Source: an uncultured Oceanospirillales bacterium
GTDB taxonomy: Bacteria; Pseudomonadota; Gammaproteobacteria; Pseudomonadales; Endozoicomonadaceae
Reading direction: 5' to 3'
Assembly: GCA_947040555.1 (NCBI GenBank)
Contig: CAMRBW010000025.1
Span: forward strand, 1 to 35,437
DNA: 35,437 nucleotides
In this document: positions 15,499 through 24,525 of the stretch, one piece after another
Numbering within the stretch: the stretch's first letter is position 1
Layout: each line of letters begins with the position of its first letter
The notes under the pieces: generated by a model
Databases searched by the model: none
What the model saw: only the letters and a program-made list of their open reading frames with translations
What the model was told of the DNA's origin: nothing
Program-made: the position numbers and the translations under genes

Positions 15499-15688
15499 AT
15501 CCAATGGCTACCGGCACTTTATCAACGGCTGTCGGCACCTTATCAATGGCTGTCAGCACCTTATCAACGGCTGTCGGCACCTTTATCAACGGCTGTCGGC
15601 ACCTTTATCAACGGCTGTCGGCACCTTTATCAATGGCTGTCGGCACCTTGTCAACGGCTGTCGGCACCTTATCAATGGCTGTCGGGGG
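15499..15688. repeat. Nine-copy 20-22 bp tandem array between ynjB and nhaC
   Basis: Head-to-tail copies of ATCAAYGGCTGTCGGCACCT followed by T or TT; the first and last copies are degenerate. Unit lengths alternate (20, 21 and 22 bp) because of T-run differences, and copies alternate AACGG and AATGG. There are no spacers, so it is not a CRISPR. It occupies most of the divergent region, so it sits near the promoters of both genes. The plus-strand frames that read through it (LSAPYQW-type repeats) are artefacts. Confidence 0.95.
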
Positions 15689-15839
15689 CTTTGATCTTTG
15701 GTGGGTTCCTCCCAGGGATTGTTTAAGGTATGTTGATACTCCGTTATGTGCTTATGGTCTGTAACGGCGTTTTAATATGTTCATATGTTCTTATAACTAG
15801 ATATTCTTCCAGTGAAGCTCATCTGTAGAGGCCGTATTA
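15689..15839. other. Leader region of nhaC
   Basis: AT-rich stretch after the tandem array, with candidate -10-like TATAAC near 15791 but no well-spaced -35. A weak AGAGG lies about 10 nt before the nhaC ATG. Confidence 0.3.
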
Positions 15840-17270
15840 ATGCAGGAACATGATCAACCCAGAGAGCCGGGATTTCGTCACGCTCTGCTGACCTTTGCGA
15901 CCATAGTGACCATAATCGGGTTTGGTCTTTTTTATCTTTCCACCAGTCTTCATAGCCTGATGCTTGGCTGTATTCTGGTGGCATCTTTCAGTGCCATGGG
16001 GCTTGGTGTCAGGTACAAGTCGATCCGGGATGCTATGAATGAGGGCATTTCCGGAGCGCTGGGGGCTATATACATCTTTATCATGATTGGTGTATTGATC
16101 GCCGCACTGATCGAAAGTGGTACTCTCGGGGCGTTAATTTACTTTGGCATCCAGTTTATTGAGCCTCATATCTTCCTTCCGGCCGGATTATTGCTCTGCA
16201 GTCTGATGTCGATAGCCACCGGCACCAGTTGGGGAACCGTCGGAACTGCGGGCGTGGTTCTGATGGGCATCGGTACCGCCATGGGCTTTCCGGAACCTCT
16301 CATAGCGGGCATGGTGATCTCCGGCGCCTGTTTTGGAGACAAGATGTCTCCCGTTTCCGACACCACCAATCTGGCGGCGATGTCTTCCCATACCACTCTT
16401 TACCAGCATATGCGTAGTATGTGTTACACAACGGTGCCTGTGTATTGTCTGGTGCTTGTGTTGTTTACCTTCCTGGGAATGGGCTACAGCAGTGCTGCGC
16501 TTCCGGAGACCGAGCTGGCGACTCTTTCCAATGCGCTGAACAGTACGTTTACAATCAGCTGGCTGGCGGTGCTTCCGCTGTTGGTGATGATGCTGTTTAT
16601 CGCTTTCCGGGCTCCGGCAGAAGTGGCTATGGTGGCGGCGACGTCTGTCTGTGTGGTGTTGGCTGTGACCTTGCAGGATCGCTCTTTTTCGGCGGTGCTG
16701 AATAGCCTGTTTAGTGGCAGCGAGATCCGTTCCGGTGTTGAAACGCTGGACAATTTGTTGGGGCGGGGCGGCCTTATGTCCATGATGTGGACCCTATCCC
16801 TGGCGTTAATGGCCTTGGCTTTGGGGGGAATACTCAGCCGTTTCGGTTTTCTCAAGGTACTGATTTCCGGCGTACTGAGACGGATTAAACGTCGTGCGAC
16901 GTTGGTAGCGACAACTATTATCAGCGGTTTTATCGGCAACAGCACCATGGGTGAGGCTTATATGTCCATTATTCTTGGTGGTCAGCTGTTTGGCGATGCT
17001 TATGATAACCATGGCATTGACCGTGCGGTACTCAGCCGCTCCCTTGAAGAGGGTGCCACGCTCACTTTTGCCTTGATTCCCTGGACGACAGGGGGTGCCT
17101 TCTTTGCCTCCACTCTTGGCGTATCTGTGCTGGAGTACGCACCTTGGGCGCTGTTGAACTGGATCAACCCTCTTATCGGTATTCTATTTGCGTTTCTTGG
17201 GATTGGCTTGATCTCTTCAACAAATGAAAGTCCGGCTCGTTCTGAAAGTGCGGGTGAGGCTACTGCCTGA
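15840..17270 (+). CDS. nhaC: NhaC family Na+/H+ antiporter
   Basis: Inner-membrane antiporter, 476 aa, with about eleven to twelve hydrophobic segments. It belongs to the NhaC family (Na+/H+ antiporter; related MleN exchanges malate/Na+ for lactate/H+). Signature blocks are IATGTSWGTVGTAGVVLMGI, then ISGACFGDKMSPVSDTTNLA, and in the second half GFIGNSTMGEAYMSIILGG and LIPWTTGGAFFASTLGV. The sequence shows the usual internal two-fold arrangement. ATG 15840 is preceded by AGAGG. It is monocistronic, with a terminator at 17278-17323. In a marine organism it would serve sodium and pH homeostasis; exact substrate exchange is not decidable. Confidence 0.93.
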   Translation: MQEHDQPREPGFRHALLTFATIVTIIGFGLFYLSTSLHSLMLGCILVASFSAMGLGVRYKSIRDAMNEGISGALGAIYIFIMIGVLIAALIESGTLGALIYFGIQFIEPHIFLPAGLLLCSLMSIATGTSWGTVGTAGVVLMGIGTAMGFPEPLIAGMVISGACFGDKMSPVSDTTNLAAMSSHTTLYQHMRSMCYTTVPVYCLVLVLFTFLGMGYSSAALPETELATLSNALNSTFTISWLAVLPLLVMMLFIAFRAPAEVAMVAATSVCVVLAVTLQDRSFSAVLNSLFSGSEIRSGVETLDNLLGRGGLMSMMWTLSLALMALALGGILSRFGFLKVLISGVLRRIKRRATLVATTIISGFIGNSTMGEAYMSIILGGQLFGDAYDNHGIDRAVLSRSLEEGATLTFALIPWTTGGAFFASTLGVSVLEYAPWALLNWINPLIGILFAFLGIGLISSTNESPARSESAGEATA

Positions 17271-17277
17271 CAGAAAA

Positions 17278-17323
17278 ATGGGGCATCAGCAAAAATGATA
17301 AATTGGATGTCCCATCCTTTTTT
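17278..17323 (+). terminator. Intrinsic terminator of nhaC
   Basis: ATGGGGCATC and GATGTCCCAT form a 10-bp stem with one G-U pair and an 18-nt loop, followed within two bases by TTTTTT. It starts 8 nt after the nhaC stop and covers the TTG that would be the earliest possible recC start. Confidence 0.75.
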
Positions 17324-17326
17324 AAG

Positions 17327-17350
17327 AACGAACGAACGAACGAACGAACG
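17327..17350. repeat. (AACG)6 tetranucleotide repeat upstream of recC
   Basis: Six perfect AACG units between the nhaC terminator and the probable recC start. Tetranucleotide repeats of this kind are classic slippage sites. Confidence 0.95.
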
Positions 17351-17449
17351 GCATGGCAAGTTATCTGCCTCGTCATCTGTTTCCTCTTCCTCGAAGTAGC
17401 CTTGTCTCCACCGTTTCAATTGCTGACAATGACTCCATTGCTGTCGAAC

Positions 17450-20400
17450 ATGTTACCGGAGACGCCATTGCTCACTATTTACCACTCCAACCATCTCGAT
17501 ATTCTAAAAGAGCTGCTGGTCGAGTTGATCCACCGCGATCCGCTGGATAACCCACTGGATGAAGATCAAATTCTGGTGCAAAGCCCCGGCATGGCCCGCT
17601 GGCTGCAGCTGGAGCTGGCCGAGGCGTTTGGTATTGCCGCCGGTCTTGCTTTCCCGCTTCCTGCGACATTTTTGTGGGATATGTTTGTTCGGGTACTGGA
17701 CGATGTTCCCAAACGCTCAGCCTTTGCCAAGGAGAGTATGACCTGGAAGCTGATGGGCCTGCTCGACAACTGGAAGGATGAACCCTCTTTCGAATCACTG
17801 AAAAATTATCTGGAAAACGACGAGAACCTTGTACGTCGCTATCAGCTGGCAGGAAAAATTGCTGATATATACGACCAATATCTTGTTTACAGACCTGAGT
17901 GGATTGCCAGCTGGGAACAGGGAGATGATCTGCCAGAGCTGACTCAGGATCAGGCATGGCAGCCCATCTTGTGGCGGGCGCTGACAGAGCGTACTCAAGA
18001 GCTGGAGCAACCCCACTGGCACCGGGCCAATATGCAACAGACCTTCGCCAAAATTCTCGGCAGTCGTGATTTCAGGAATCAACTCCCTAAACGACTGTTT
18101 GTTTTTGGTATCTCGGCGCTCCCCCCCGGCTACGTGGAGGCGCTGTATGCCCTTAGCGGGCATTGTGATGTGCACCTGATGATAACAAACCCCTGTCGTT
18201 ACTATTGGGGAGATATTCGTGATGCCCGCTACCTGGCCCGGATTAATGCCCGACGTTTTAAAGAGAGTATGAACCCGGAACTTCCGGAGAGTTTGAACGA
18301 CACAGGAAATCCATTACTGGCTTCACTTGGCAAGTTGGGGCGGGACTATCTTTATCAGTTGCAGGAGATCAGTTCCGGAGAAAATGCCTCGGAACAGAGC
18401 CCGGTCAACGAGATTGATGGCTTTGCCGATATTGAAGCCAACTCACTGCTGAAAAAAATTCAACACGATATCCTTGAATTACAGGACAGCACTGGCAGCG
18501 GACAGATCATTGATAATAACGACCGCTCCATCAGTTTCCTGGGTTGCCATAGTCCGCTACGGGAAGTGGAAGTCTTGCACGACCATCTGCTCAGCCTGTT
18601 TGAAAACGACAGCTCGCTGACACCCCGCGATATTATCGTGATGGTGCCCGATATCGACAGTTACTCACCTTATCTGCAGGCTGTTTTTAGCAGCAAGGGT
18701 GGTACGGCCTCCGGTAAACGCACTATCCCCTTTGCCATCTCTGACCGCAGCGCAAGCCAGGAGCATCCCGCGCTGGCAGCACTGCTGGGGCTGCTGACCC
18801 TTGACCAGCGTCGTGCCAGTGCTCCGGAATTAATTGAACTGCTGGAAGTGAAGGCCATCCAGAATCGTTTTGATCTGGACGACAATAGTATTACAACCCT
18901 GAGCCGGTGGATCGATAAAAGCGGTATCCGCTGGGGTCTTAACCAACAGCACCAGACTCTGTTTGATGTCCCTTCCCGTCAGGAGAACACCTGGCTGTTC
19001 GGCTTGCGTCGTATGATTTTGGGTTACGCCATGCCTTCATCCATGGGGCTTTATAATGACACCCTGCCATCTGATCAGGTTCAGGGGGTCGATGCCGAAC
19101 TGGCAGGCCGATTGGCCGATTTTATCGAGCGCTGCGAGTGGCTGCTGAGTGAAAGTGATACGTCAAGAGATGCCGACCAGTGGACACTGTTCATCAACCA
19201 GATGCTGGAGGCGTTCTTCGCGCCTGATGAAGAGGATGAGCCGGTATTGAAACAGGCTCGGGATGCCATGGAAAAATTCCGCCAGCAGCTGAACGACGCC
19301 CAGTTCCATGAAACCCTGCCCAGGGCGGTTATGGTTGACTGGCTGCAGGAGAACCTGGTCAATACCCGTAATAGCCAGCGTTTTCTTGCCGGACAGGTCA
19401 ATATCTGTACCCTGATGCCGATGCGCTCGATTCCGTTCCGTGTCGTTTGTCTGCTGGGTATGAACGACAGCGCCTATCCACGCAGTCTGCCGCCCATGGG
19501 CTTTGACCTGATGGCAAAGCAGCCCCGTCGGGGAGATCGCTCCCGCCGGGAAGATGACCGCTATCTGTTCCTGGAGGCGCTGCTCTCAGCCAGGGAGCAG
19601 CTCTATATCAGCTATGTCAGCCGCAATATTCGCGACAATACCCCCCGCTTCCCGTCGGTACTGGTCACCGAACTGCAGAACCTGATTCGGGAAAGTTTTG
19701 TCTGTGACAATGGCGACGATGGAGAGGTTCTGGTTAATACGCTGTTCCATCAGCATACCCTGCAGCCCTTTAGCCCGATCAATTTCCAGAAGGAGCCGGA
19801 AGGTAAAGCCAACCGCTTCCCGAGTTTTGCCAGTGAATGGTTGCCGGCCGCTCAAGGCGAAGGTCAATCGGCTCCCGCATTTCTTACCGAACCACTGACA
19901 CCGGTTCTGGCACCGGAGACTGTCTCTGAACTGGATCAGATGCTGGCAACGATTCCGGAGACAGCGCTTGAAGCGGATCTACCGTTGGCTCAACTGCTCA
20001 CCTTTTGGAATAACCCCTGTCAGGCCTTTTGCCAGCAACGGCTGAAAATTTTCTTCAATGATGAAAACGAAGCGGCCGAAACCCGTGAACCTTTTGCCTT
20101 GTCCGGACTCAGTGGCTGGCAACTCAAAGACAGTCTGGTGCGCGGTTATCTACAGGGCATGGACGACAAACAGTTTTTTTATCAGGCCCGGGCTGCCGGT
20201 CAATTGCCCCATGGCAATTTTGGTGAGCTGGCCATGGCAGAGCTGCAACAGGATGCCCGTAGTCTGGCGGATCTGGTTGCACCACAACTGACCAATAAAA
20301 AAGATGATCTTGAGATCAGACTGCTATTGAACAACAGTCGTCTAACCGGTTGGCTCGACAAAATATATCAAGAGGGACAAATATTCTGGCGTACCGGAAA

Positions 20401-20866
20401 AATGCAGGATAAACACCGTTTTCAAGCATGGATACAACATCTCTGCTACTGCGCCACGGTAGAGAACCCCGGCAGAACCATGTACTTCACCAGTAAGGAG
20501 TCCATCGCCTTTCGACCTATGAACGGGGATGAGGCGCTCTCCCGCCTCTCTTATATGGAGCGTCTGCTACGGGAGGGACTTACACGACCACTGCCGTTGT
20601 TTCAGCAGGCGGCCTGGGTTTGGTTAACCAATGCGGTTGACGGTCTGGGGGTTTCTGCCAATAGCGCCTGTCTTGAAGAGGCTGACGAGAAGGCACGAAA
20701 ATCCTTTACCTCTGTTGATTTTGGCCCCAAAGGAGAGATCAGCGACGTCTATATCCAGCGCTGCTGGCCTGAGTTCGAACAGGCGCTACCTGAACTCAGG
20801 CAGTTGGCAGAGAGCCTGCTTTTACCTGTCCACAGCCATATGGAAAAACGGGAGACCGAGCAGTGA
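17450..20866 (+). CDS. recC: Exodeoxyribonuclease V gamma subunit RecC
   Basis: Subunit of RecBCD, which processes double-strand breaks; RecC recognises Chi and holds the split strands. About 1138 aa from this start (E. coli 1122). Landmarks are IYHSNHLDILKELL at the start, ILVQSPGMARWLQLELAEAFG, FPLPATFLWDMFVRVLDDVP and DQYLVYRPEWIASWE. Further on are LFVFGISALPPGYVEAL and VCLLGMNDSAYPRSLPPMGFD, then RRGDRSRREDDRYLFLEALL. The frame is open to a TTG at 17303, but that start lies in the nhaC terminator and adds a hydrophobic stretch not expected in RecC. ATG 17450 (or 17429) is preferred, though neither has a clear RBS. RecB begins on a GTGA overlap with the recC stop. Confidence 0.93.
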   Translation: MLPETPLLTIYHSNHLDILKELLVELIHRDPLDNPLDEDQILVQSPGMARWLQLELAEAFGIAAGLAFPLPATFLWDMFVRVLDDVPKRSAFAKESMTWKLMGLLDNWKDEPSFESLKNYLENDENLVRRYQLAGKIADIYDQYLVYRPEWIASWEQGDDLPELTQDQAWQPILWRALTERTQELEQPHWHRANMQQTFAKILGSRDFRNQLPKRLFVFGISALPPGYVEALYALSGHCDVHLMITNPCRYYWGDIRDARYLARINARRFKESMNPELPESLNDTGNPLLASLGKLGRDYLYQLQEISSGENASEQSPVNEIDGFADIEANSLLKKIQHDILELQDSTGSGQIIDNNDRSISFLGCHSPLREVEVLHDHLLSLFENDSSLTPRDIIVMVPDIDSYSPYLQAVFSSKGGTASGKRTIPFAISDRSASQEHPALAALLGLLTLDQRRASAPELIELLEVKAIQNRFDLDDNSITTLSRWIDKSGIRWGLNQQHQTLFDVPSRQENTWLFGLRRMILGYAMPSSMGLYNDTLPSDQVQGVDAELAGRLADFIERCEWLLSESDTSRDADQWTLFINQMLEAFFAPDEEDEPVLKQARDAMEKFRQQLNDAQFHETLPRAVMVDWLQENLVNTRNSQRFLAGQVNICTLMPMRSIPFRVVCLLGMNDSAYPRSLPPMGFDLMAKQPRRGDRSRREDDRYLFLEALLSAREQLYISYVSRNIRDNTPRFPSVLVTELQNLIRESFVCDNGDDGEVLVNTLFHQHTLQPFSPINFQKEPEGKANRFPSFASEWLPAAQGEGQSAPAFLTEPLTPVLAPETVSELDQMLATIPETALEADLPLAQLLTFWNNPCQAFCQQRLKIFFNDENEAAETREPFALSGLSGWQLKDSLVRGYLQGMDDKQFFYQARAAGQLPHGNFGELAMAELQQDARSLADLVAPQLTNKKDDLEIRLLLNNSRLTGWLDKIYQEGQIFWRTGKMQDKHRFQAWIQHLCYCATVENPGRTMYFTSKESIAFRPMNGDEALSRLSYMERLLREGLTRPLPLFQQAAWVWLTNAVDGLGVSANSACLEEADEKARKSFTSVDFGPKGEISDVYIQRCWPEFEQALPELRQLAESLLLPVHSHMEKRETEQ

Positions 20867-23800
20867 GCACAACTACAAAAATGCTGAATGCCCTGACTTT
20901 ACCCCTGCACGGTCACCGGTTGATTGAGGCCAGTGCCGGTACCGGTAAAACATGGACGATCGCCGCCCTCTATCTGCGGTTACTGCTTGGCCACGGCAAA
21001 GAAGACTCTGCCCATAAAGAGCCGCTTACTGTTGACCAGATTCTGGTCGTGACGTTTACCGAAGCGGCCACCGAAGAGCTGCGTGACCGTATCCGCGCCC
21101 GTATCCACGAAGCCCGCCATGCGTTTTTGGTCGGCGAAGCCAGTGAGCCTTTTCTTGAGGATTTGCTGGAAGAGATGGATCACCATCCGATTCAGGCGGA
21201 ACGTCTGCTTGCGGCCGAACGACAGATGGATGAGGCGGCCATTTTCACCATTCATGGTTTTTGTCAGCGGATGTTGAAACAGCACGCCTTCGAGAGCGGT
21301 ACTCTGTTTACCAGCGATCTGATGGAAGACCAGTCCGAGTTGATCTCGGATACCGTCGCTGATTTCTGGCGTCGAACCATGTATCCCCTGGATAAAGAGC
21401 TGGCGGCGCTGGTGCGGAATATCTGGACAACGCCTGAAAAACTGGAATCTGATCTGCACCGCTGGCTGAGCCAGCAGGACCTGCACATTCTCGATAATAA
21501 TATTCCTGAGTCCTTCGACGATATCAAACGACAGATCAGTGACATCAAGGCGATCAAGGCGCTGTGGCGGGGGCAGCAGGATGAGATTAACCAGCTGGGT
21601 AGTGTGCTCAAAAAAAATTCCAAACCGTGGCATCGGTTGGTCAAAATGAATGAGTTTGCCCACAGTGATGATCTGATTCCGGTTATCAGTCATGAGACCA
21701 GCTGGTACTGCTATACCCCAGGAGCGCTGGCAGCCGCCTGTGCCAAAGGCAAAGTGCCACCCGATCTGGAGGTTTTCCGTCGTATCGAAACGCTTTGTCA
21801 GAACGCCCTCGATCTTAACGACGCCCTTAAAGGGTTGATTCTTCGGGATGCTATTCAGGATGTCGGAAGTCGTCTTGTTCAGCGTCGACTGGAGCTGCGC
21901 AAGATGTCGTTTGATGATCTGCTGACCCAGCTCGACCGGGCTCTGCGTTCCCCCTCCGGCGAGGCCCTTGCCCGACATATTCAGGGTATTTTTCGGGTTG
22001 GTATGATCGACGAATTTCAGGATACCGATGCCGTTCAGTATCGGATCTTCAGCCATCTCTATCCCGTCGATGGCCGTGACGAAGACGCTACCGGCCACGG
22101 CTTGTTTCTGATCGGCGACCCCAAACAGGCGATCTACGCCTTCAGGGGAGCGGATATCTTTACCTATATCCATGCTAAACACCGGATCAGCAGCCACTAT
22201 ACCCTGCCTACCAACTGGCGCTCCTCTTCGTCGATGATTGCGGCGATCAACCATTTATTTAAACAGTCTTCGTCGCCTTTTATTTACGACAGTGATATTC
22301 CGTTTTCGCCAGTACAGCCATCTGATAAAGCGGATCAGCGTGGTCTGTTTATCGATGATGAACAGGTCAAGGCGCTGCAGCTCTGGACCATTAGCTGTGG
22401 TGAAAAGGGCTGTGGTGAAAAGAGAGATAGCGAAGAGAATATTGGCAAAAGCGATTATGAAACGGCTATGGCCGGCGCTACCGCTGATGAGATCAACCGC
22501 CTGCTGACCCTCGCAAAAGAGAACCGATGCCGGACCGGGGGTTCACAACAAAAACCGCTGACACCGGGGCAGATCGCAGTACTGGTTCGTACCGGACGAC
22601 AGGCTGAAAAGATAAGGGAGGCACTGCTGGCGCAGAATATTGCCAGCGTCTACATGTCTGACCGCAGCTCGGTGTACGACAGTGCTGAGGCTATGGATAT
22701 CTGTCGTCTGCTGGCGGCCTGTCTGGAACCCACTAATGAACGTAGAGTCAGGGCGGCATTGGCAACACCACTGCTGGCGCTGGATGCCCACACCCTCGAT
22801 GAGCTGAACAATAATGAGCTGCACTGGGAGTGTGCCATTGAGGAGTTCAACGACTACCATGACTGCTGGCTTAATCGTGGCGTATTGCCAATGCTGCGGA
22901 TGTTGCTGAGCCGACGAAAATTGGCAGAGAATCTGCTGACCGACCCCAATGGTGAACGACGGTTGACCAATGTACTCCATCTCGGTGAGCTGCTGGCCAC
23001 TGCCGCCCGGGAGAAGGATACGCCCCACGCCCTGCTGCGCTGGCTCCATGAGCGAATTGCCAGCCCGGATACCAGCGCCAAGGAGCAACAGCTCCATCTG
23101 GAGAGTGAACAACATCTGGTGCGTATCGTCACCATTCATAAAGCCAAGGGGCTTGAATACGGTGTCGTATTTATCCCCTTCGTCTGCACCTGGCGGGAAC
23201 AGGAACAGGCGATTTTCCACAATGATCAGCAACAGGTTGTGGCAGATCTGCTCGGCAGCGGTGACTCTCTTGCCAAAGCGGATCGGGAGCGTCTTGCGGA
23301 AGATCTGCGCCTGCTCTACGTGGCGCTGACCCGTTCCGTACACGCCTGCTACCTTGGCATAGCGCCGGTAAAGATACGTCCTGGCAAAAAGCGAGATAAA
23401 ACTGATCTCGACAAAACCGCCATTGGTCACCTGCTGGCACCCGGACAAGAGATTCTGGTCTCTACACTAAACGACAGTCTGCATAAACTGGTCGAGCAGT
23501 GCCCGGCCATGGCGCTGACCGCTCTTCCTGATGGCAATCTGCCGGCATATCAGCCCCCTCAGGAAGAGCCACCCGAGCTCTCTGCCAGACTATTCACCGG
23601 CACTATTACCAATAACTGGTGGATGACCAGTTACTCAGCACTGTCCCGTAACGCCAGCCATGCGAGGGTGATGACTACACCAGATGCCAGCCATGAACAG
23701 CCAGGACTTGATCTGGAAGTACAGGGACAACAGAGCCAATCGTCCGTTTCTGAACGTCCCGCATTCTCATCGCTGCTTGATTTTCCCCGCGGTGCCCAGC

Positions 23801-24525
23801 CGGGTACCTTCCTGCACGAGATTTTTGAACGGGTAGCCTTTGAAGATCCGCAGCCGGAAGAGATTGCAGCCATGATTAGTGACCAGCTGCTGATTAATGG
23901 CTTTGATGAGCAATGGTTGTTGGTGTTGCAGGAGATGGTGCATACCGTTATCCATGCGCCTATGAACGACAATGGACTGACATTGACCCGTCTGCAAAAA
24001 GGCGGCTACAAGGCCGAGCTGGAGTTTAATCTGCCGCTGGGGACTATTAAGGCTTCTGCGCTGAATGCTTTGCTGAAAAGGTATGATCCACTGGCAAAGC
24101 AGGCGGGTGAGCTGGACTTTCGGGATGTTCAGGGCATGCTGAAAGGTTTTATCGATTTGACCTTCCAGCATGATGGGCTCTGGTACGTGCTGGACTGGAA
24201 GTCCAACTGGCTGGGTGAGACCACCGTCGCCTACACCCAGAAGGCGATGGCCGAAGGCATGATCAGCCACCGTTACGATCTCCAATATCTGATCTACACC
24301 CTGGCACTGCACCGGCTGCTGAAATTCCGCCTGCCGGATTATGACTACGACACCCATGTCGGTGGTGCCTTTTATATCTTCCTTCGGGGCGTTCAGTCTT
24401 CTGTTCTCACTTCAGAAGAGAGTGAACGCACCGGTATCTACTTCCACCGTCCTGAAAAACAGCTGATTGAAGCTATGGATTGTCTGTTCCAGGGTGCTGG
24501 AGAGACGGAGAAAAGCCCATGCTGA
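20863..24525 (+). CDS. recB: Exodeoxyribonuclease V beta subunit RecB
   Basis: UvrD-type 3'-5' helicase plus nuclease, 1220 aa. It starts with GTG in a GTGA overlap with recC, with GGAG about 8 nt upstream. Walker A ASAGTGKT is at residues 23-30, motif Ia VTFTEAATEELRDRIR follows, and the DEXQ motif MIDEFQDTDAVQY is near residue 384. Later helicase motifs include FLIGDPKQAIYAFRGAD, TNWRSSSSMI, IVTIHKAKGLEYGVVFIPF and LYVALTRSVHACY. The C-terminal nuclease motif VLDWKSNWLGE corresponds to the E. coli DYKSNWLG catalytic centre, followed by HRYDLQYLIYTLALHR. An imperfect 15-bp duplication near 22395-22424 encodes CGEKG-CGEKR. All key residues are present, so it should be active. Confidence 0.97.
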   Translation: MSTTTKMLNALTLPLHGHRLIEASAGTGKTWTIAALYLRLLLGHGKEDSAHKEPLTVDQILVVTFTEAATEELRDRIRARIHEARHAFLVGEASEPFLEDLLEEMDHHPIQAERLLAAERQMDEAAIFTIHGFCQRMLKQHAFESGTLFTSDLMEDQSELISDTVADFWRRTMYPLDKELAALVRNIWTTPEKLESDLHRWLSQQDLHILDNNIPESFDDIKRQISDIKAIKALWRGQQDEINQLGSVLKKNSKPWHRLVKMNEFAHSDDLIPVISHETSWYCYTPGALAAACAKGKVPPDLEVFRRIETLCQNALDLNDALKGLILRDAIQDVGSRLVQRRLELRKMSFDDLLTQLDRALRSPSGEALARHIQGIFRVGMIDEFQDTDAVQYRIFSHLYPVDGRDEDATGHGLFLIGDPKQAIYAFRGADIFTYIHAKHRISSHYTLPTNWRSSSSMIAAINHLFKQSSSPFIYDSDIPFSPVQPSDKADQRGLFIDDEQVKALQLWTISCGEKGCGEKRDSEENIGKSDYETAMAGATADEINRLLTLAKENRCRTGGSQQKPLTPGQIAVLVRTGRQAEKIREALLAQNIASVYMSDRSSVYDSAEAMDICRLLAACLEPTNERRVRAALATPLLALDAHTLDELNNNELHWECAIEEFNDYHDCWLNRGVLPMLRMLLSRRKLAENLLTDPNGERRLTNVLHLGELLATAAREKDTPHALLRWLHERIASPDTSAKEQQLHLESEQHLVRIVTIHKAKGLEYGVVFIPFVCTWREQEQAIFHNDQQQVVADLLGSGDSLAKADRERLAEDLRLLYVALTRSVHACYLGIAPVKIRPGKKRDKTDLDKTAIGHLLAPGQEILVSTLNDSLHKLVEQCPAMALTALPDGNLPAYQPPQEEPPELSARLFTGTITNNWWMTSYSALSRNASHARVMTTPDASHEQPGLDLEVQGQQSQSSVSERPAFSSLLDFPRGAQPGTFLHEIFERVAFEDPQPEEIAAMISDQLLINGFDEQWLLVLQEMVHTVIHAPMNDNGLTLTRLQKGGYKAELEFNLPLGTIKASALNALLKRYDPLAKQAGELDFRDVQGMLKGFIDLTFQHDGLWYVLDWKSNWLGETTVAYTQKAMAEGMISHRYDLQYLIYTLALHRLLKFRLPDYDYDTHVGGAFYIFLRGVQSSVLTSEESERTGIYFHRPEKQLIEAMDCLFQGAGETEKSPC
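22393..22424. repeat. 15-bp direct duplication inside recB
   Basis: GCTGTGGTGAAAAG occurs twice in frame, encoding CGEK twice in the 2B-like linker region of RecB. Confidence 0.75.

Noticed and set aside
15499..15688. Possible CRISPR array
   Set aside because: Copies abut with no unique spacers and no cas genes are nearby; it is a plain tandem repeat.
15448..15764. Plus-strand open frames with repeated LSAPYQW/INGCRHL-type peptides
   Set aside because: They are translations of the 20-22 bp tandem array in all three frames; no RBS, no domain and the mixed unit length shifts frames between copies.
17303..17449. Extended N-terminus of RecC including NERTNERT and a hydrophobic stretch
   Set aside because: Requires a TTG lying inside the nhaC terminator and has no counterpart in RecC; kept only as a possible regulatory region.
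20980..22254. 424-codon minus-strand frame opposite recB, and others opposite recB/recD
   Set aside because: RecB motifs on the plus strand are unambiguous; antisense frames arise from codon bias.
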